From: Phycisphaerae bacterium
Lineage (GTDB): Bacteria > Planctomycetota > Phycisphaerae > Phycisphaerales > SM1A02
Assembly (NCBI GenBank): GCA_016795065.1
Contig: JAEUIU010000054.1
Span: 42,353 to 106,352, forward strand
Direction of reading: 5' to 3'
DNA: 64,000 nt
The notes under the pieces are model-generated. The model did not search any database and had not been told where the DNA came from. It saw only the letters and a program-made list of their open reading frames with translations. A program made the position numbers and the translations under genes. How positions within the stretch are numbered: the first letter of the stretch is position 1; each line of letters opens with the position of its first letter. This document shows positions 50,355 through 58,871 of the stretch, piece by piece.

Positions 50355-51122
50355 CTACCCAATCGGCCGCAGGATCATCCCGTAGCGAAAGTGCTCACGC
50401 GAACCCGCCGCAACTGCACCGCGAATCGAGTTCACGACGCAGATCACGCCCCAGAACGGAAGGAGCGGCAATCCGAAGATGGACACCGCGAGGATCAGGC
50501 CGGTCAACTGCATGTTGATCACCTCGCGGCCGTGATCGTCGACGAAGCTGCTGGTGGATTGGCGAACCGCCCAGAACACGACGGGAATCAGCGCGAAGAG
50601 AATGCCCAGCGGTGAGAAAAGTCCAATCCACCAGAGGTGCATGATGATCGCGAACGTGCGATCGGCGTCGGACACGCGGGGATCCACGAGGCGGTCGCCT
50701 CGCCAATAAGGCGTCCAACCGGAGGGGGCCCCAGGCGACGGGTGGGCCTGAGAACCAATGCCGGGCGACTCGTTTGCGGCAGCCGCACCGGGTGGCGGCG
50801 AGGCAGGCGTTGGCGACGGATCGAAGCTCATGGCCGGCGCGTAGCTCATGGGTGCCCCAAGGAAGGCGTGCGAACTGCTCGGCGGCACCTCGTTTCCGCT
50901 CCCGTGAGGGGTACTGAGCCGCCTGTTCGGTGTTTCTTGGGAAGCCTGAACCGCAGGATGACCAAGGTCATCCATCGTGGTGTACATGCCCAAGGTCGCC
51001 TCTGGTTGGGAATTCGCGGTCCCAACTTTCGGGTTCGCGCCAGCGACCTCTCTCGTGGCCCTGAGTCCCCCATCGCCCTCCTCGGCGTCTTGTCGATCGG
51101 AGTCGCGCCGCGGCGACTCCAT
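50355..51122 (-). CDS. DUF4870-family membrane protein
   Basis: A 255-residue protein. Residues 1-145 are Pro/Ser/Ala-rich and disordered. The rest is DUF4870-like: H-L-W-W-I-G-L-F-S-P-L-G-I-L-F-A-L-I-P-V-V-F-W, a conserved Asp-His-Gly and I-N-M-Q-L-T-G-L-I-L-A-V-S-I, with three hydrophobic helices. The ATG at 51122 overlaps the stop of the CNNM/CorC gene (TGATG), so translation is coupled; a GTG at 51125 and ATG at 50987 are alternatives. Confidence 0.83.
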   Translation of the reverse strand: MESPRRDSDRQDAEEGDGGLRATREVAGANPKVGTANSQPEATLGMYTTMDDLGHPAVQASQETPNRRLSTPHGSGNEVPPSSSHAFLGAPMSYAPAMSFDPSPTPASPPPGAAAANESPGIGSQAHPSPGAPSGWTPYWRGDRLVDPRVSDADRTFAIIMHLWWIGLFSPLGILFALIPVVFWAVRQSTSSFVDDHGREVINMQLTGLILAVSIFGLPLLPFWGVICVVNSIRGAVAAGSREHFRYGMILRPIG

Positions 51123-52516
51123 CACGATCCGGACTCCGATCGGGAGGCCCGCGCCAGGCCAGCGGACCCACTGTCCTCACGTCGCCCCTCAGCCTCAACC
51201 GGGGCGTCCGCAAGAGAACCGGGATCGCCGCCCGAGACTTCTCGGTCACCGTCGATTTCCGGCCCGATTAAACGAATCATGAGGATCTGGGTTCGGCTAG
51301 CCGCGACCACCTCGAAGGTCCATCCCGCTTCGGTGGTCGTCTCACCAGGCTTTGGGATCCGACCGAATCGCTTCAGGAGGAACCCCGCCACCGTGTCATA
51401 GTCGTCGTCCTCCGGAAGGCCGACATCCAGATGGGCGTTCAGATCGTCGACCCGATAGCGCCCCGGCATGTGCCACCGTTGCTCACCCATCGGGACGAGT
51501 TCTGGCGACGAATCGGCGTCGACGTCGTGCTCGTCGTTGATCTCCCCAACGATCTCCTCAAGGACGTCCTCGATCGTCGCCAATCCTGCCGTGCCTCCGT
51601 ATTCATCGACGACGAGGGCCAAGTGCACCTCGGCCCGCTGAAAGTCGAGGAGCAGCTCGCGCACCGGCTTGGTCTCCGGAACCCGGATCGGCTCACGAAG
51701 GAGCGGGCGAAGTTGGAACTCAGGTGCCCCGGTGCCGAGGTAACGCACCAAGTCCTTCACATAGAGGACGCCCATGATCTGATCGAGGGAATCCTCGAAA
51801 ACCGGAATGCGCGAGTGTCCCGCCTCAGCCAGGAAGGCCCGGATCAGGTCCAGGTCATCGGTGTAGGCCAGGCCGATGATGTTGGTCCGCGGCGTCATGA
51901 CGCTCGAAACGGTGGTCGAACGGAACTCGACCACGTTCTCAAGAATGCGGGCCGAGAGCGGATCCAGTTCGCCTTCCTTGGTTGAGTCCTCGATGCTGAG
52001 AAGAAGGTCCTCGCCAACCTCCTCAACGTCGTCGTCATCGGCGCCCGAGAGTCGACGCACCGCCTCGTCAACAAAGGCGACGATGGCCAGGAACGGCGCC
52101 GCGACCACGTTCGCCACGCGGATAAGCGGCACGCTCGATGCGATAAGACCGTGGGCGAGGTACCGCGACAAAGCCGAGGAGATGACGCTGGTGAAGAACC
52201 AGATCAGGAAGACCGACGTCGCCATCGAGAGGAGGAGCTCTCGGAGTCCCATCGAGGCGGACTCACCGAATCCGGTGAACGAGATGAGGACCAGCGTGAA
52301 ACAGGTCACCCGCCCGACGGTGCGGAAGAGAGCGACGGCGTGGGCCGCGTCCTCCAGCCGCTCGAGAATCCAGCGGCGACGCTGGAGCTGGCCACGCTCT
52401 TCCAGTTTTCGCTCGATCGCAGAGCGGCTAGCCCCGACAAGGGCCATGGAGAGCGCCGAGAGGTAACTCGTCACCACCAGCGCAGCCATCAGCCCAAGAA
52501 CGATGGGACCGTTCAT
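51122..52516 (-). CDS. CNNM/CorC-HlyC family transporter-associated protein with CBS pair
   Basis: A 464-residue member of the hemolysin/CorC/CNNM family. The membrane part (about 1-160) has four hydrophobic segments. A CBS pair (about 200-330) includes M-T-P-R-T-N-I-I-G, V-Y-V-K-D-L and V-D-E-Y-G-G-T-A-G-L-A-T-I-E-D-V-L-E-E-I-V-G-E-I-x-D-E, the family signature. A CorC-HlyC domain (about 345-435) follows. Proposed role is Mg2+/Co2+ export. It overlaps ybeY upstream (ATGA) and the DUF4870 gene downstream. Confidence 0.9.
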   Translation of the reverse strand: MNGPIVLGLMAALVVTSYLSALSMALVGASRSAIERKLEERGQLQRRRWILERLEDAAHAVALFRTVGRVTCFTLVLISFTGFGESASMGLRELLLSMATSVFLIWFFTSVISSALSRYLAHGLIASSVPLIRVANVVAAPFLAIVAFVDEAVRRLSGADDDDVEEVGEDLLLSIEDSTKEGELDPLSARILENVVEFRSTTVSSVMTPRTNIIGLAYTDDLDLIRAFLAEAGHSRIPVFEDSLDQIMGVLYVKDLVRYLGTGAPEFQLRPLLREPIRVPETKPVRELLLDFQRAEVHLALVVDEYGGTAGLATIEDVLEEIVGEINDEHDVDADSSPELVPMGEQRWHMPGRYRVDDLNAHLDVGLPEDDDYDTVAGFLLKRFGRIPKPGETTTEAGWTFEVVAASRTQILMIRLIGPEIDGDREVSGGDPGSLADAPVEAEGRREDSGSAGLARASRSESGS

Positions 52517-53040
52517 GACGTTGCCCCCCGTGGCCGAAAGGTCGGTCCTACGCCAATGGCGGAGAGGATTCGATCCTCTTCAGCATGCATTTTCTCGAAG
52601 GCGACCGGATCGTGGTCGTCATGGCCGAGGCAATGCAAAAGTCCGTGCACCGCGTAGAGGAGGATTTCCCGATTCACCGCATGACCGAACTCGCTGGCTC
52701 GGCGTCGGGCCTCATCGACGCAGGCAATGATGTCCACCTCGATCGGCTCGGCGTCGCCCGATGCAAGGAAGGTCAGGACATCGGTGGTCCCGGCGATACC
52801 CGAGTGCTTTCGGTGATAGCAGTCCATCTGGGCATCACCGACCAGTTGGACGTGCACCCGAGCGATGGACGCTCCCGATGCCGCCAACACCTCAACGGCC
52901 GCCGCGATCTTCCGTCGCAGAGGCTCGAGTTCGAAGGGGACCTGAACATCGACTCCCGCCACCATGTGCAGCGTGATCTCGGTGGCCGTTCTGTTCTCTG
53001 GCCCGGCGGGTGTGCCGTGCATGTCTTCCGTTGCCGTCAT
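52513..53040 (-). CDS. ybeY: rRNA maturation RNase YbeY
   Basis: A 175-residue zinc endoribonuclease active in 16S rRNA 3'-end processing. The zinc motif is H-G-L-L-H-C-L-G-H-D-D-H; the usual Tyr is His and one residue is inserted before the last His. T-D-V-L-T-F and V-D-I-I-A-C-V-D-E-A also match. The ATG at 53040 begins the conserved part. It heads a three-gene chain with overlapping stops and starts (ybeY, CNNM/CorC, DUF4870), the common pairing of ybeY with corC. Confidence 0.93.
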   Translation of the reverse strand: MTATEDMHGTPAGPENRTATEITLHMVAGVDVQVPFELEPLRRKIAAAVEVLAASGASIARVHVQLVGDAQMDCYHRKHSGIAGTTDVLTFLASGDAEPIEVDIIACVDEARRRASEFGHAVNREILLYAVHGLLHCLGHDDHDPVAFEKMHAEEDRILSAIGVGPTFRPRGATS

Positions 53041-53050
53041 GTCCACTGAA

Positions 53051-53056
53051 AGGGTA
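53051..53056 (-). promoter_or_regulatory. TANNNT -10-like box before ybeY
   Basis: TACCCT on the minus strand ends 10 nt before the ybeY ATG at 53040. Confidence 0.4.
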
Positions 53057-53236
53057 CCCGCGGATGGAGGTTGATGCCCCGCTGCCGCCCCAACTCCCGC
53101 CAATCGCCGCCAAACGGGTGGCAACCGCGAGGTTTCGGGACGGCACCGCCCCGCTTGGGCCTGCGACGCTTCGCACCCAACCGTCCCCCAATCCCCTTCG
53201 TCGTACGATGACCCACTTCGCTCTGAGGGAGCCCCC

Positions 53237-55051
53237 TTGTCCGGATCCTCGTGGAAGTCGCGTCACACGCCGAAACTCGTGATCTGCCTGCGCGAGGGGT
53301 ACCGACCGCGGACCTTTCTCTCTGACCTGGGCGCTGGCCTGACCGTCGCGGTCATCGCCATGCCGTTGGCCATGGCCCTCGGCATCGCGAGCATTCCCCA
53401 GAGCGTCGCCGACCAGCTCGCCGCGGTGCACCCGTGGCTGACGCCGCCGGCGATGGGACTCTTCACGGCGGTCATCGCCGGATTCCTGATCTCGGCCTTG
53501 GGCGGTTCGCGCGTCCAAATCGGCGGCCCGACCGCGGCGTTCATGCCCTTGGTCTTCGGCATCTGCGCGACCCATGGCTACGAGGGACTCGTCCTCGCGA
53601 CGTGCATGGCCGGTGTCATTCTCATCCTGCTGGGGGCATTCCGCTTCGGCGGTGTCATCAAGTTCGTCCCCTATCCGGTCATCGCCGGATTCACCGCCGG
53701 TATCGGTACGGTCATCCTCGCCTCGCAGATCAAGGACTTCTTCGGCCTCAGCGTCCTCACGCCCGAAGGAACGCCCGCCACCATTCCGGCCGACTTCCTC
53801 GGCAAGCTGGCCCTCTTCGCCGACCACTGGCGCACCTTCAGCTGGCCCGCGACGGGGCTGGCGTTGGGTTCCCTGGTTGTTCTTTCGCTGATGCGCCGGA
53901 TCGCCCCGCGGATCCCGGCCGCGATCGTCGCCGTGGGCCTCAGCGCCATCCTCACCAAGCTGATGGGCTGGTCGACCACCATGGTTGCTTTCGACGGCGA
54001 ACATATGCGACCGCTCGTCGAGACGATCGGCACACGGTTCGGTGGCATTCCGTCGAGCCTGCCCGCACCGCACTTCCCGACGATCTCGATGCAACTGGTG
54101 CGGGAGTTGATTCCAGCGGCCTCGGCGATCGCGTTCCTTGGTGCGATCGAAAGCCTCCTCTCGGCGGTCGTGGCCGACGGCATGACCGGCTATCGACATC
54201 GCTCCGACCAAGAACTCGTCGCCCAAGGCGTCTCCAACGTCACCAGCGCCATCTTCTTCGGCCTCCCGGCGACGGGAGCGATCGCCCGGACCGCCGCGAA
54301 CGTGCGCAGCGGCGCGACGACGCCGGTGGCGGGCATGCTGCATGCGGTCTTCATCCTCGTCTTCATGCTGGCGCTGGCCCCGCTTGCGACGGCCGTCCCG
54401 CTGGCATCGCTGGCGGCGATCCTGGTGATGGTCGCCTGGAAGGTAAGCGAGCTTGAGCACTTCGTCTCGCTCCTCAAGGCGCCGAAAGCGGACGTGCTCG
54501 TCCTCCTGACGACCTTCGGGCTGACGGTCCTCTTCGACCTCACCATCGCCGTCGGCACCGGCATCCTCCTTTCGTCCATCCTCTTCATGCGCCGCATGGC
54601 CCAGGTCTCGACGATCGCCGGCATCAAGGACGAGATCGAGGAAGGCCAGGAAACCGAAGCCGCCGACGACAAGGACCCGGGCACGATCGTCGACAAGCGG
54701 ATCCCGGCCGGCGTCGAGGTCTACGAGATCAACGGCCCATTCTTCTTCGGCGTCGCGAACAACCTCCGCGATGCTCTCGACCAGGTCGAGAAGCCGCCAA
54801 AGGTGCTCATCCTCCGGATGCGCTACGTGCCGCACATCGATGCCACCGGGCTGAACGCCCTGCGGCAATTTCATCAGCGTTGCGTGAAGCACGGCACCAC
54901 GCTGCTCCTAGGAGGTGTGCACGCCCATCCGCTGTTTGAGATGGTGAAGGCGGGCATGGACCTCGAGATCGGATTGGAGAACATCTTCGAGAACCTCGAC
55001 GAGGCCCTGAAGAAGGCACGGGCGATCGTGGCGGGGCAACACGGGCGGTAG
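53237..55051 (+). CDS. SulP-family anion transporter with STAS domain
   Basis: A 604-residue SLC26A/SulP protein, an inner-membrane anion transporter (sulfate, bicarbonate or other). The hydrophobic domain (about 25-440) has A-M-P-L-A-M-A-L-G-I-A-S, S-R-V-Q-I-G-G-P-T-A-A-F and E-S-L-L-S-A-V-V-A-D-G. The STAS domain (about 465-590) contains V-Y-E-I-N-G-P-F-F-F-G-V-A and the conserved D-A-T-G-L. Start is a TTG with ggag (53228-53231) 5 nt upstream; no ATG fits as well. Substrate cannot be inferred. Confidence 0.93.
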   Translation: MSGSSWKSRHTPKLVICLREGYRPRTFLSDLGAGLTVAVIAMPLAMALGIASIPQSVADQLAAVHPWLTPPAMGLFTAVIAGFLISALGGSRVQIGGPTAAFMPLVFGICATHGYEGLVLATCMAGVILILLGAFRFGGVIKFVPYPVIAGFTAGIGTVILASQIKDFFGLSVLTPEGTPATIPADFLGKLALFADHWRTFSWPATGLALGSLVVLSLMRRIAPRIPAAIVAVGLSAILTKLMGWSTTMVAFDGEHMRPLVETIGTRFGGIPSSLPAPHFPTISMQLVRELIPAASAIAFLGAIESLLSAVVADGMTGYRHRSDQELVAQGVSNVTSAIFFGLPATGAIARTAANVRSGATTPVAGMLHAVFILVFMLALAPLATAVPLASLAAILVMVAWKVSELEHFVSLLKAPKADVLVLLTTFGLTVLFDLTIAVGTGILLSSILFMRRMAQVSTIAGIKDEIEEGQETEAADDKDPGTIVDKRIPAGVEVYEINGPFFFGVANNLRDALDQVEKPPKVLILRMRYVPHIDATGLNALRQFHQRCVKHGTTLLLGGVHAHPLFEMVKAGMDLEIGLENIFENLDEALKKARAIVAGQHGR

Positions 55052-55276
55052 CGACGCTGGTCAGGCGGCGCGTCGGTGTAGGCGCGGCGATCGCGAGCGC
55101 ACGGGATTTCTGACGGAATCGTGAACCGCCCTCGGCGGAGGCGAGTTCTGGTACGTCGCCCACGGCTGGTGGCATCGCCGCATGGCGGCGGGACTGGCGC
55201 AGGAAGACGCTCCGCTGCGCATCGCCCGATAGCTTGCGTGGGGAACGAGCAACAAAGCCTCGAGGAGCATGCGGAC

Positions 55277-55306
55277 TTGAATCGAATGGCCGGCGCTTGC
55301 TAGCCT
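55277..55306 (+). promoter_or_regulatory. Promoter of the LamG-like dockerin gene
   Basis: TTGAAT (55277-55282), 18-nt spacer and TAGCCT (55301-55306). The ATG lies 10 nt after the -10, which suggests a transcript with almost no leader. The rest of the gap from 55052 to 55276 shows nothing recognisable. Confidence 0.55.
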
Positions 55307-55316
55307 TCGCCCCGCC

Positions 55317-56132
55317 ATGTTGTTCGCACCCCCCATCTCGCACCGTCACCGGACTCTCCCCGCCCTTGTCATTGCCTGCGTTTCGACCGCCGCCTTCGCC
55401 GGTGACCTGGTCGTGCACTACGACGCCTCACAGGGCGTCCTTCCGACCGAACGGTGCTGGGAAGCGGTGGGGAGCGAGAGCGCACCTCCCCCAACGCTGG
55501 TCGACGGCGCCTTGGTGCACGGCCTCACCGGCTATGGCAACTGGTCCTACTTCGAGCACAACTTCCCGCCTCTCTCCTTTGCGGAAGGCGCAGCGATCGA
55601 AGCATCGATCAAGGTCGACTCGTCGACGTGGTACGCCATCTTCCCCTATCAGCGAAGCGGCTTCTATCTCACGCTCTCTGACAACGCCGGCAACTGGGCC
55701 TACCTGGGCATCTCCGGCGATCGCGTTCTTCTCCAGACCGCCGATCAGAACTGGAGCGACCAATCCTCGCTCTTCAACACGACCAGGGGCTTCCACACCT
55801 ATCGACTGGAGATCAACGGGGCGATCGCAAGCGTGTCCATCGATGGCACCGTCGTCCTGACAGGGACGGTCGCGGGCGGATCGGTGCCCAACCAAGCGAT
55901 CTTCGGGGACATCTCCGTTCTCGGCAACAGCAAGACCCGCACCAAGTACGTCAAGGTCGAAGGCGTTCCGGTCTGCTCGATCGCGGACATGGACTGCAGC
56001 GGCCACGTCGACGCTATGGACTTGGCCGTCCTCATCGGGGCTTGGGGCACGTCACTCTGCGAGGCCGACCTCGACGACGACGGGGAGGTCGACGGCCAGG
56101 ACCTTGCCATTCTTCTGGGGCTCTGGGGATAA
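55317..56132 (+). CDS. Secreted LamG-like protein with C-terminal dockerin-like pair
   Basis: A 271-residue exported protein. Signal peptide (about 1-28, ending A-F-A-G). Residues about 30-215 form a concanavalin-like beta sandwich (L-V-V-H-Y-D-A-S-Q-G, F-H-T-Y-R-L-E-I-N-G, V-S-I-D-G-T-V-V-L), as in LamG or glycosyl-hydrolase CBM-like domains. The last 50 residues are two dockerin-like loops, D-M-D-C-S-G-H-V-D-A-M-D-L-A-V-L-I-G-A-W-G and D-L-D-D-D-G-E-V-D-G-Q-D-L-A-I-L-L-G-L-W-G. It is directly followed by the beta-helix dockerin gene. Confidence 0.9.
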   Translation: MLFAPPISHRHRTLPALVIACVSTAAFAGDLVVHYDASQGVLPTERCWEAVGSESAPPPTLVDGALVHGLTGYGNWSYFEHNFPPLSFAEGAAIEASIKVDSSTWYAIFPYQRSGFYLTLSDNAGNWAYLGISGDRVLLQTADQNWSDQSSLFNTTRGFHTYRLEINGAIASVSIDGTVVLTGTVAGGSVPNQAIFGDISVLGNSKTRTKYVKVEGVPVCSIADMDCSGHVDAMDLAVLIGAWGTSLCEADLDDDGEVDGQDLAILLGLWG

Positions 56133-56234
56133 CCGGCCTAGGGTGAGTCGGACGGGTCGGTCGAGAGGCCTTCCCCGATGCCTTCCCCGATTTCTCTGAT
56201 CCCGCCGGGTCGTCCTTGGCGCGAGGGGGGTGCC

Positions 56235-58766
56235 ATGCCTTCCCGAGCACACCCATTCGTCCGTCCGCTCGCCCTCATCGCTGCCGGCGCTGCCTCGCTT
56301 GCCTCCGCCCGCAGTGCGTCGGCGGACGTGATCTTCGTCCGCGCCAACCAGGTGCTGCCCCTCGCTTTCCAGACCGGCGGCAGTTGGGGCACCGCCTACA
56401 AGAATCTCCAAGATGCCCTCGCCGCGGCGACCGCCGGCGATGAGATCTGGATTGCCGAAGGTCTTTACCGCCCCACCACCAGCACGTCCCGGACCGAGTC
56501 GTTCGTCCTCAAGAATGGGGTCCATCTGCTGGGCGGGTTTGCAGGCAACGAGACACTCGTCTCCGAACGGAACATCCTTGCCTTTCCGACGGTTCTCAGC
56601 GGCGAGATCGGCGCCCCGGGCCTCGCGGACAATTCGTTTCATGTCGTCCTGGCGACGAACCTCACGTCGCTCACGATCGTCGATGGTCTGACCATCACGC
56701 GAGGCAATGCCGATGGGGCCGTTGGCCTGAATCGTGGCGCGGCAGTCCACACCGGCAACGCCAAGGTCACACTCTCGTCGTGCATCGTGCGAGACAACTT
56801 CGCCACGTTCGGGGCCATCGCGACGTCGAGCACGGTCGCCGACGCGGCCTTGACCTGCTTTCAGTGCGTCGTGACCGGCAATTCCGGCTTGCATGCGATC
56901 GATGCGCAGGGGGTCTCCCCGACCCACCTCTCTCACTGCACCATCACCGACAACCCGGCTGGCGGCATCTTCTACTTCGGTTCGGGTGGCGCGACCTCCT
57001 TCGTCGCCAACTCGATCATCTACTTCAACGGCGACGGCTCGGAAGGAGAACAGTTCTTTCCGCCGTCCCCAGGCGCCTCTCCGACCATCACGGCATGCCT
57101 CATTCAAGGTTGGGACAATGTCTCACCGAGCTCGCCGACGACGCTCGGATCGAATCCACTTTTGCGCGACCACGACGGTCTCGACGGCGTGGGTGGCAAC
57201 GTCGACGATCTCCTCATGCTGCAGGGTGGCTCTCCCGCGATCGACCGGGGCCATACCGGTTTCATCGGGGTCGCCGACGCGCTCGACGTCGACGACGACG
57301 GCGTGATCAGCGAGCTCTACCCCTTCGACCTTGCCGGCAATCCACGTCGCGTCGATGACCCGCTGATCGCCAACACCGGTGGCGGCAGCGCACCACATGC
57401 TGATGTCGGCGCCTTCGAATTCGTTCGTCCGCGGACCGTGTTCGTCGACAAGGACGCGACCGGCGCCAACAACGGCACGACGTGGACCAACGCCTACACC
57501 CTTCTCCAGTCGGCGATCCAGGAACTCAACGATCCGAAGTTCGGCGGCGACGGCGAGATTTGGGTCGCCGAAGGCACCTACAAGCCGACTACGGGAAGCG
57601 ACACCACGATCAGCTTCATTCCAGGCAACGGGATCTACCTCTTCGGCGGCTTCATCGGCAACGGTCCCGGCGGCAACGAACTCGACCGCTCGCTGCGCGA
57701 CTGGCAGGCGCACCCGACGATCCTCTCCGGTGAGTTGGGCGGCGCTGGCACGAGCGACAACTCCCGTCACGTGGTGCTCTACACCGGCCCCTTCGTGACC
57801 GACACGCTCCTCGACGGCTTCCAAATCCGCGACGGCGTCGCCACGCTCGCCGGCGGACCTGGGGCGGGCATAGCGATCCAGAACGATGCGAGCCCGGACA
57901 TTCGGAACTGCCTGATCGCTGACAACATCGGCACATCCAACACCGGGGGTGGCGGCATCTTCATTGGTGGGGCCGGCACCGGCCATGCCGAGATCGTCGA
58001 CTGCGTCATCGTCAACAACGGTGGCGGAACGACCGGACCTGGCGGCGGCATGCTGGTGGACGCAAACGGGGCCTCGATCTATCACTGCCTGGTCGCCGGA
58101 AACAAGACCGCGTCAAGCGGCAACGCCGGCGGCGTGCACTTCACGACCGATCAGTCCACGGCGGTCATTGACAACTGTGTGATCTTCGACAACACCGGTG
58201 GCATTCTCGAGCTCGTGGAGAATCAGGTCCGCCACATCGGACCCGACCAGGTCTTCATGCGTTGCTGCTCGATCGAAGGTTTCACCGGACCGATCGCGGG
58301 CTTCACCGCGTTGAACTGCTTTGGCTTCAGCCAGAGCGACCTGATCGACGCCAACGGCCCTGACAACCTCTACGGCACCTCCGATGACGACTATCGCCTG
58401 AGTGCCTGTTCGAATCTGATTGATGCCGGCAGCACCAGCGCTCTGCCCGACGACATCGGCGATCTGGACCTCGACGGCACGCCCTTCGAAGTGCTGCCCC
58501 TCGACTTCGGAGCTCGGCCGCGCCGGGTCGAGATGCCCGTGCCGAATTCCGGCATCGGTTCAGGCATCGGCATCGATGTCGGCCCGTTCGAGTTCCAGGT
58601 GACGGACCTTCCCGACGCTGATTTCAACAACGACGGCGTGGTGGACGCGTCGGATCTGGCCATCCTGCTCGGGGCATGGCTGGCCATCGGCGGCGAGCAC
58701 GATCTCAACGGTGACTGCATCGTGAACGCGGCGGATCTGGCGATTCTGCTTGGTGCGTGGGGCTGA
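56235..58766 (+). CDS. Large secreted beta-helix protein with dockerin-like tail
   Basis: An 843-residue exported protein; gaggggg precedes the ATG at 56235. After a signal peptide (about 1-32) come two homologous parallel beta-helix modules (about 33-400 and 400-785). Each opens with a G-T-T/A-W-x-N-A/Y-K-x-L-Q-x-A segment and W-I/V-A-E-G-T/L-Y-K/R-P-T-T, holds repeats like C-I/V-I-x-N-N-x-G-G, and closes with S-P-A-I-D-R-G or N-L-I-D-A-G and a P-R-R-V-D/E ... V-G-P/A-F-E-F box (choice-of-anchor Q-like). Two dockerin-like loops finish it: D-F-N-N-D-G-V-V-D-A-S-D-L-A-I-L-L-G-A-W and D-L-N-G-D-C-I-V-N-A-A-D-L-A-I-L-L-G-A-W-G. Confidence 0.9.
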   Translation: MPSRAHPFVRPLALIAAGAASLASARSASADVIFVRANQVLPLAFQTGGSWGTAYKNLQDALAAATAGDEIWIAEGLYRPTTSTSRTESFVLKNGVHLLGGFAGNETLVSERNILAFPTVLSGEIGAPGLADNSFHVVLATNLTSLTIVDGLTITRGNADGAVGLNRGAAVHTGNAKVTLSSCIVRDNFATFGAIATSSTVADAALTCFQCVVTGNSGLHAIDAQGVSPTHLSHCTITDNPAGGIFYFGSGGATSFVANSIIYFNGDGSEGEQFFPPSPGASPTITACLIQGWDNVSPSSPTTLGSNPLLRDHDGLDGVGGNVDDLLMLQGGSPAIDRGHTGFIGVADALDVDDDGVISELYPFDLAGNPRRVDDPLIANTGGGSAPHADVGAFEFVRPRTVFVDKDATGANNGTTWTNAYTLLQSAIQELNDPKFGGDGEIWVAEGTYKPTTGSDTTISFIPGNGIYLFGGFIGNGPGGNELDRSLRDWQAHPTILSGELGGAGTSDNSRHVVLYTGPFVTDTLLDGFQIRDGVATLAGGPGAGIAIQNDASPDIRNCLIADNIGTSNTGGGGIFIGGAGTGHAEIVDCVIVNNGGGTTGPGGGMLVDANGASIYHCLVAGNKTASSGNAGGVHFTTDQSTAVIDNCVIFDNTGGILELVENQVRHIGPDQVFMRCCSIEGFTGPIAGFTALNCFGFSQSDLIDANGPDNLYGTSDDDYRLSACSNLIDAGSTSALPDDIGDLDLDGTPFEVLPLDFGARPRRVEMPVPNSGIGSGIGIDVGPFEFQVTDLPDADFNNDGVVDASDLAILLGAWLAIGGEHDLNGDCIVNAADLAILLGAWG

Positions 58767-58809
58767 ATCCCGCGGCAAGGCGGACCGTGATGCAGGTGTG
58801 ACGCTCGCG

Positions 58810-58840
58810 TTGCACGGCGATGGCCATCAGAAGCAATACT
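58810..58840 (+). promoter_or_regulatory. Possible promoter of the DUF4139-like gene
   Basis: TTGCAC (58810-58815) and AATACT (58835-58840), spacing 19. A aaggacc Shine-Dalgarno-like site lies at about 58859-58865 before the ATG at 58872. Confidence 0.4.
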
Positions 58841-58871
58841 GGTGCGTGGGGTACCACCCAAGGACCACGCC

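Noticed and set aside
52892..54892. 666-residue minus-strand open frame opposite the SulP gene
   Set aside because: Its product is mostly Asp, Glu, Arg and Gly, a frame shadow of hydrophobic transporter codons.
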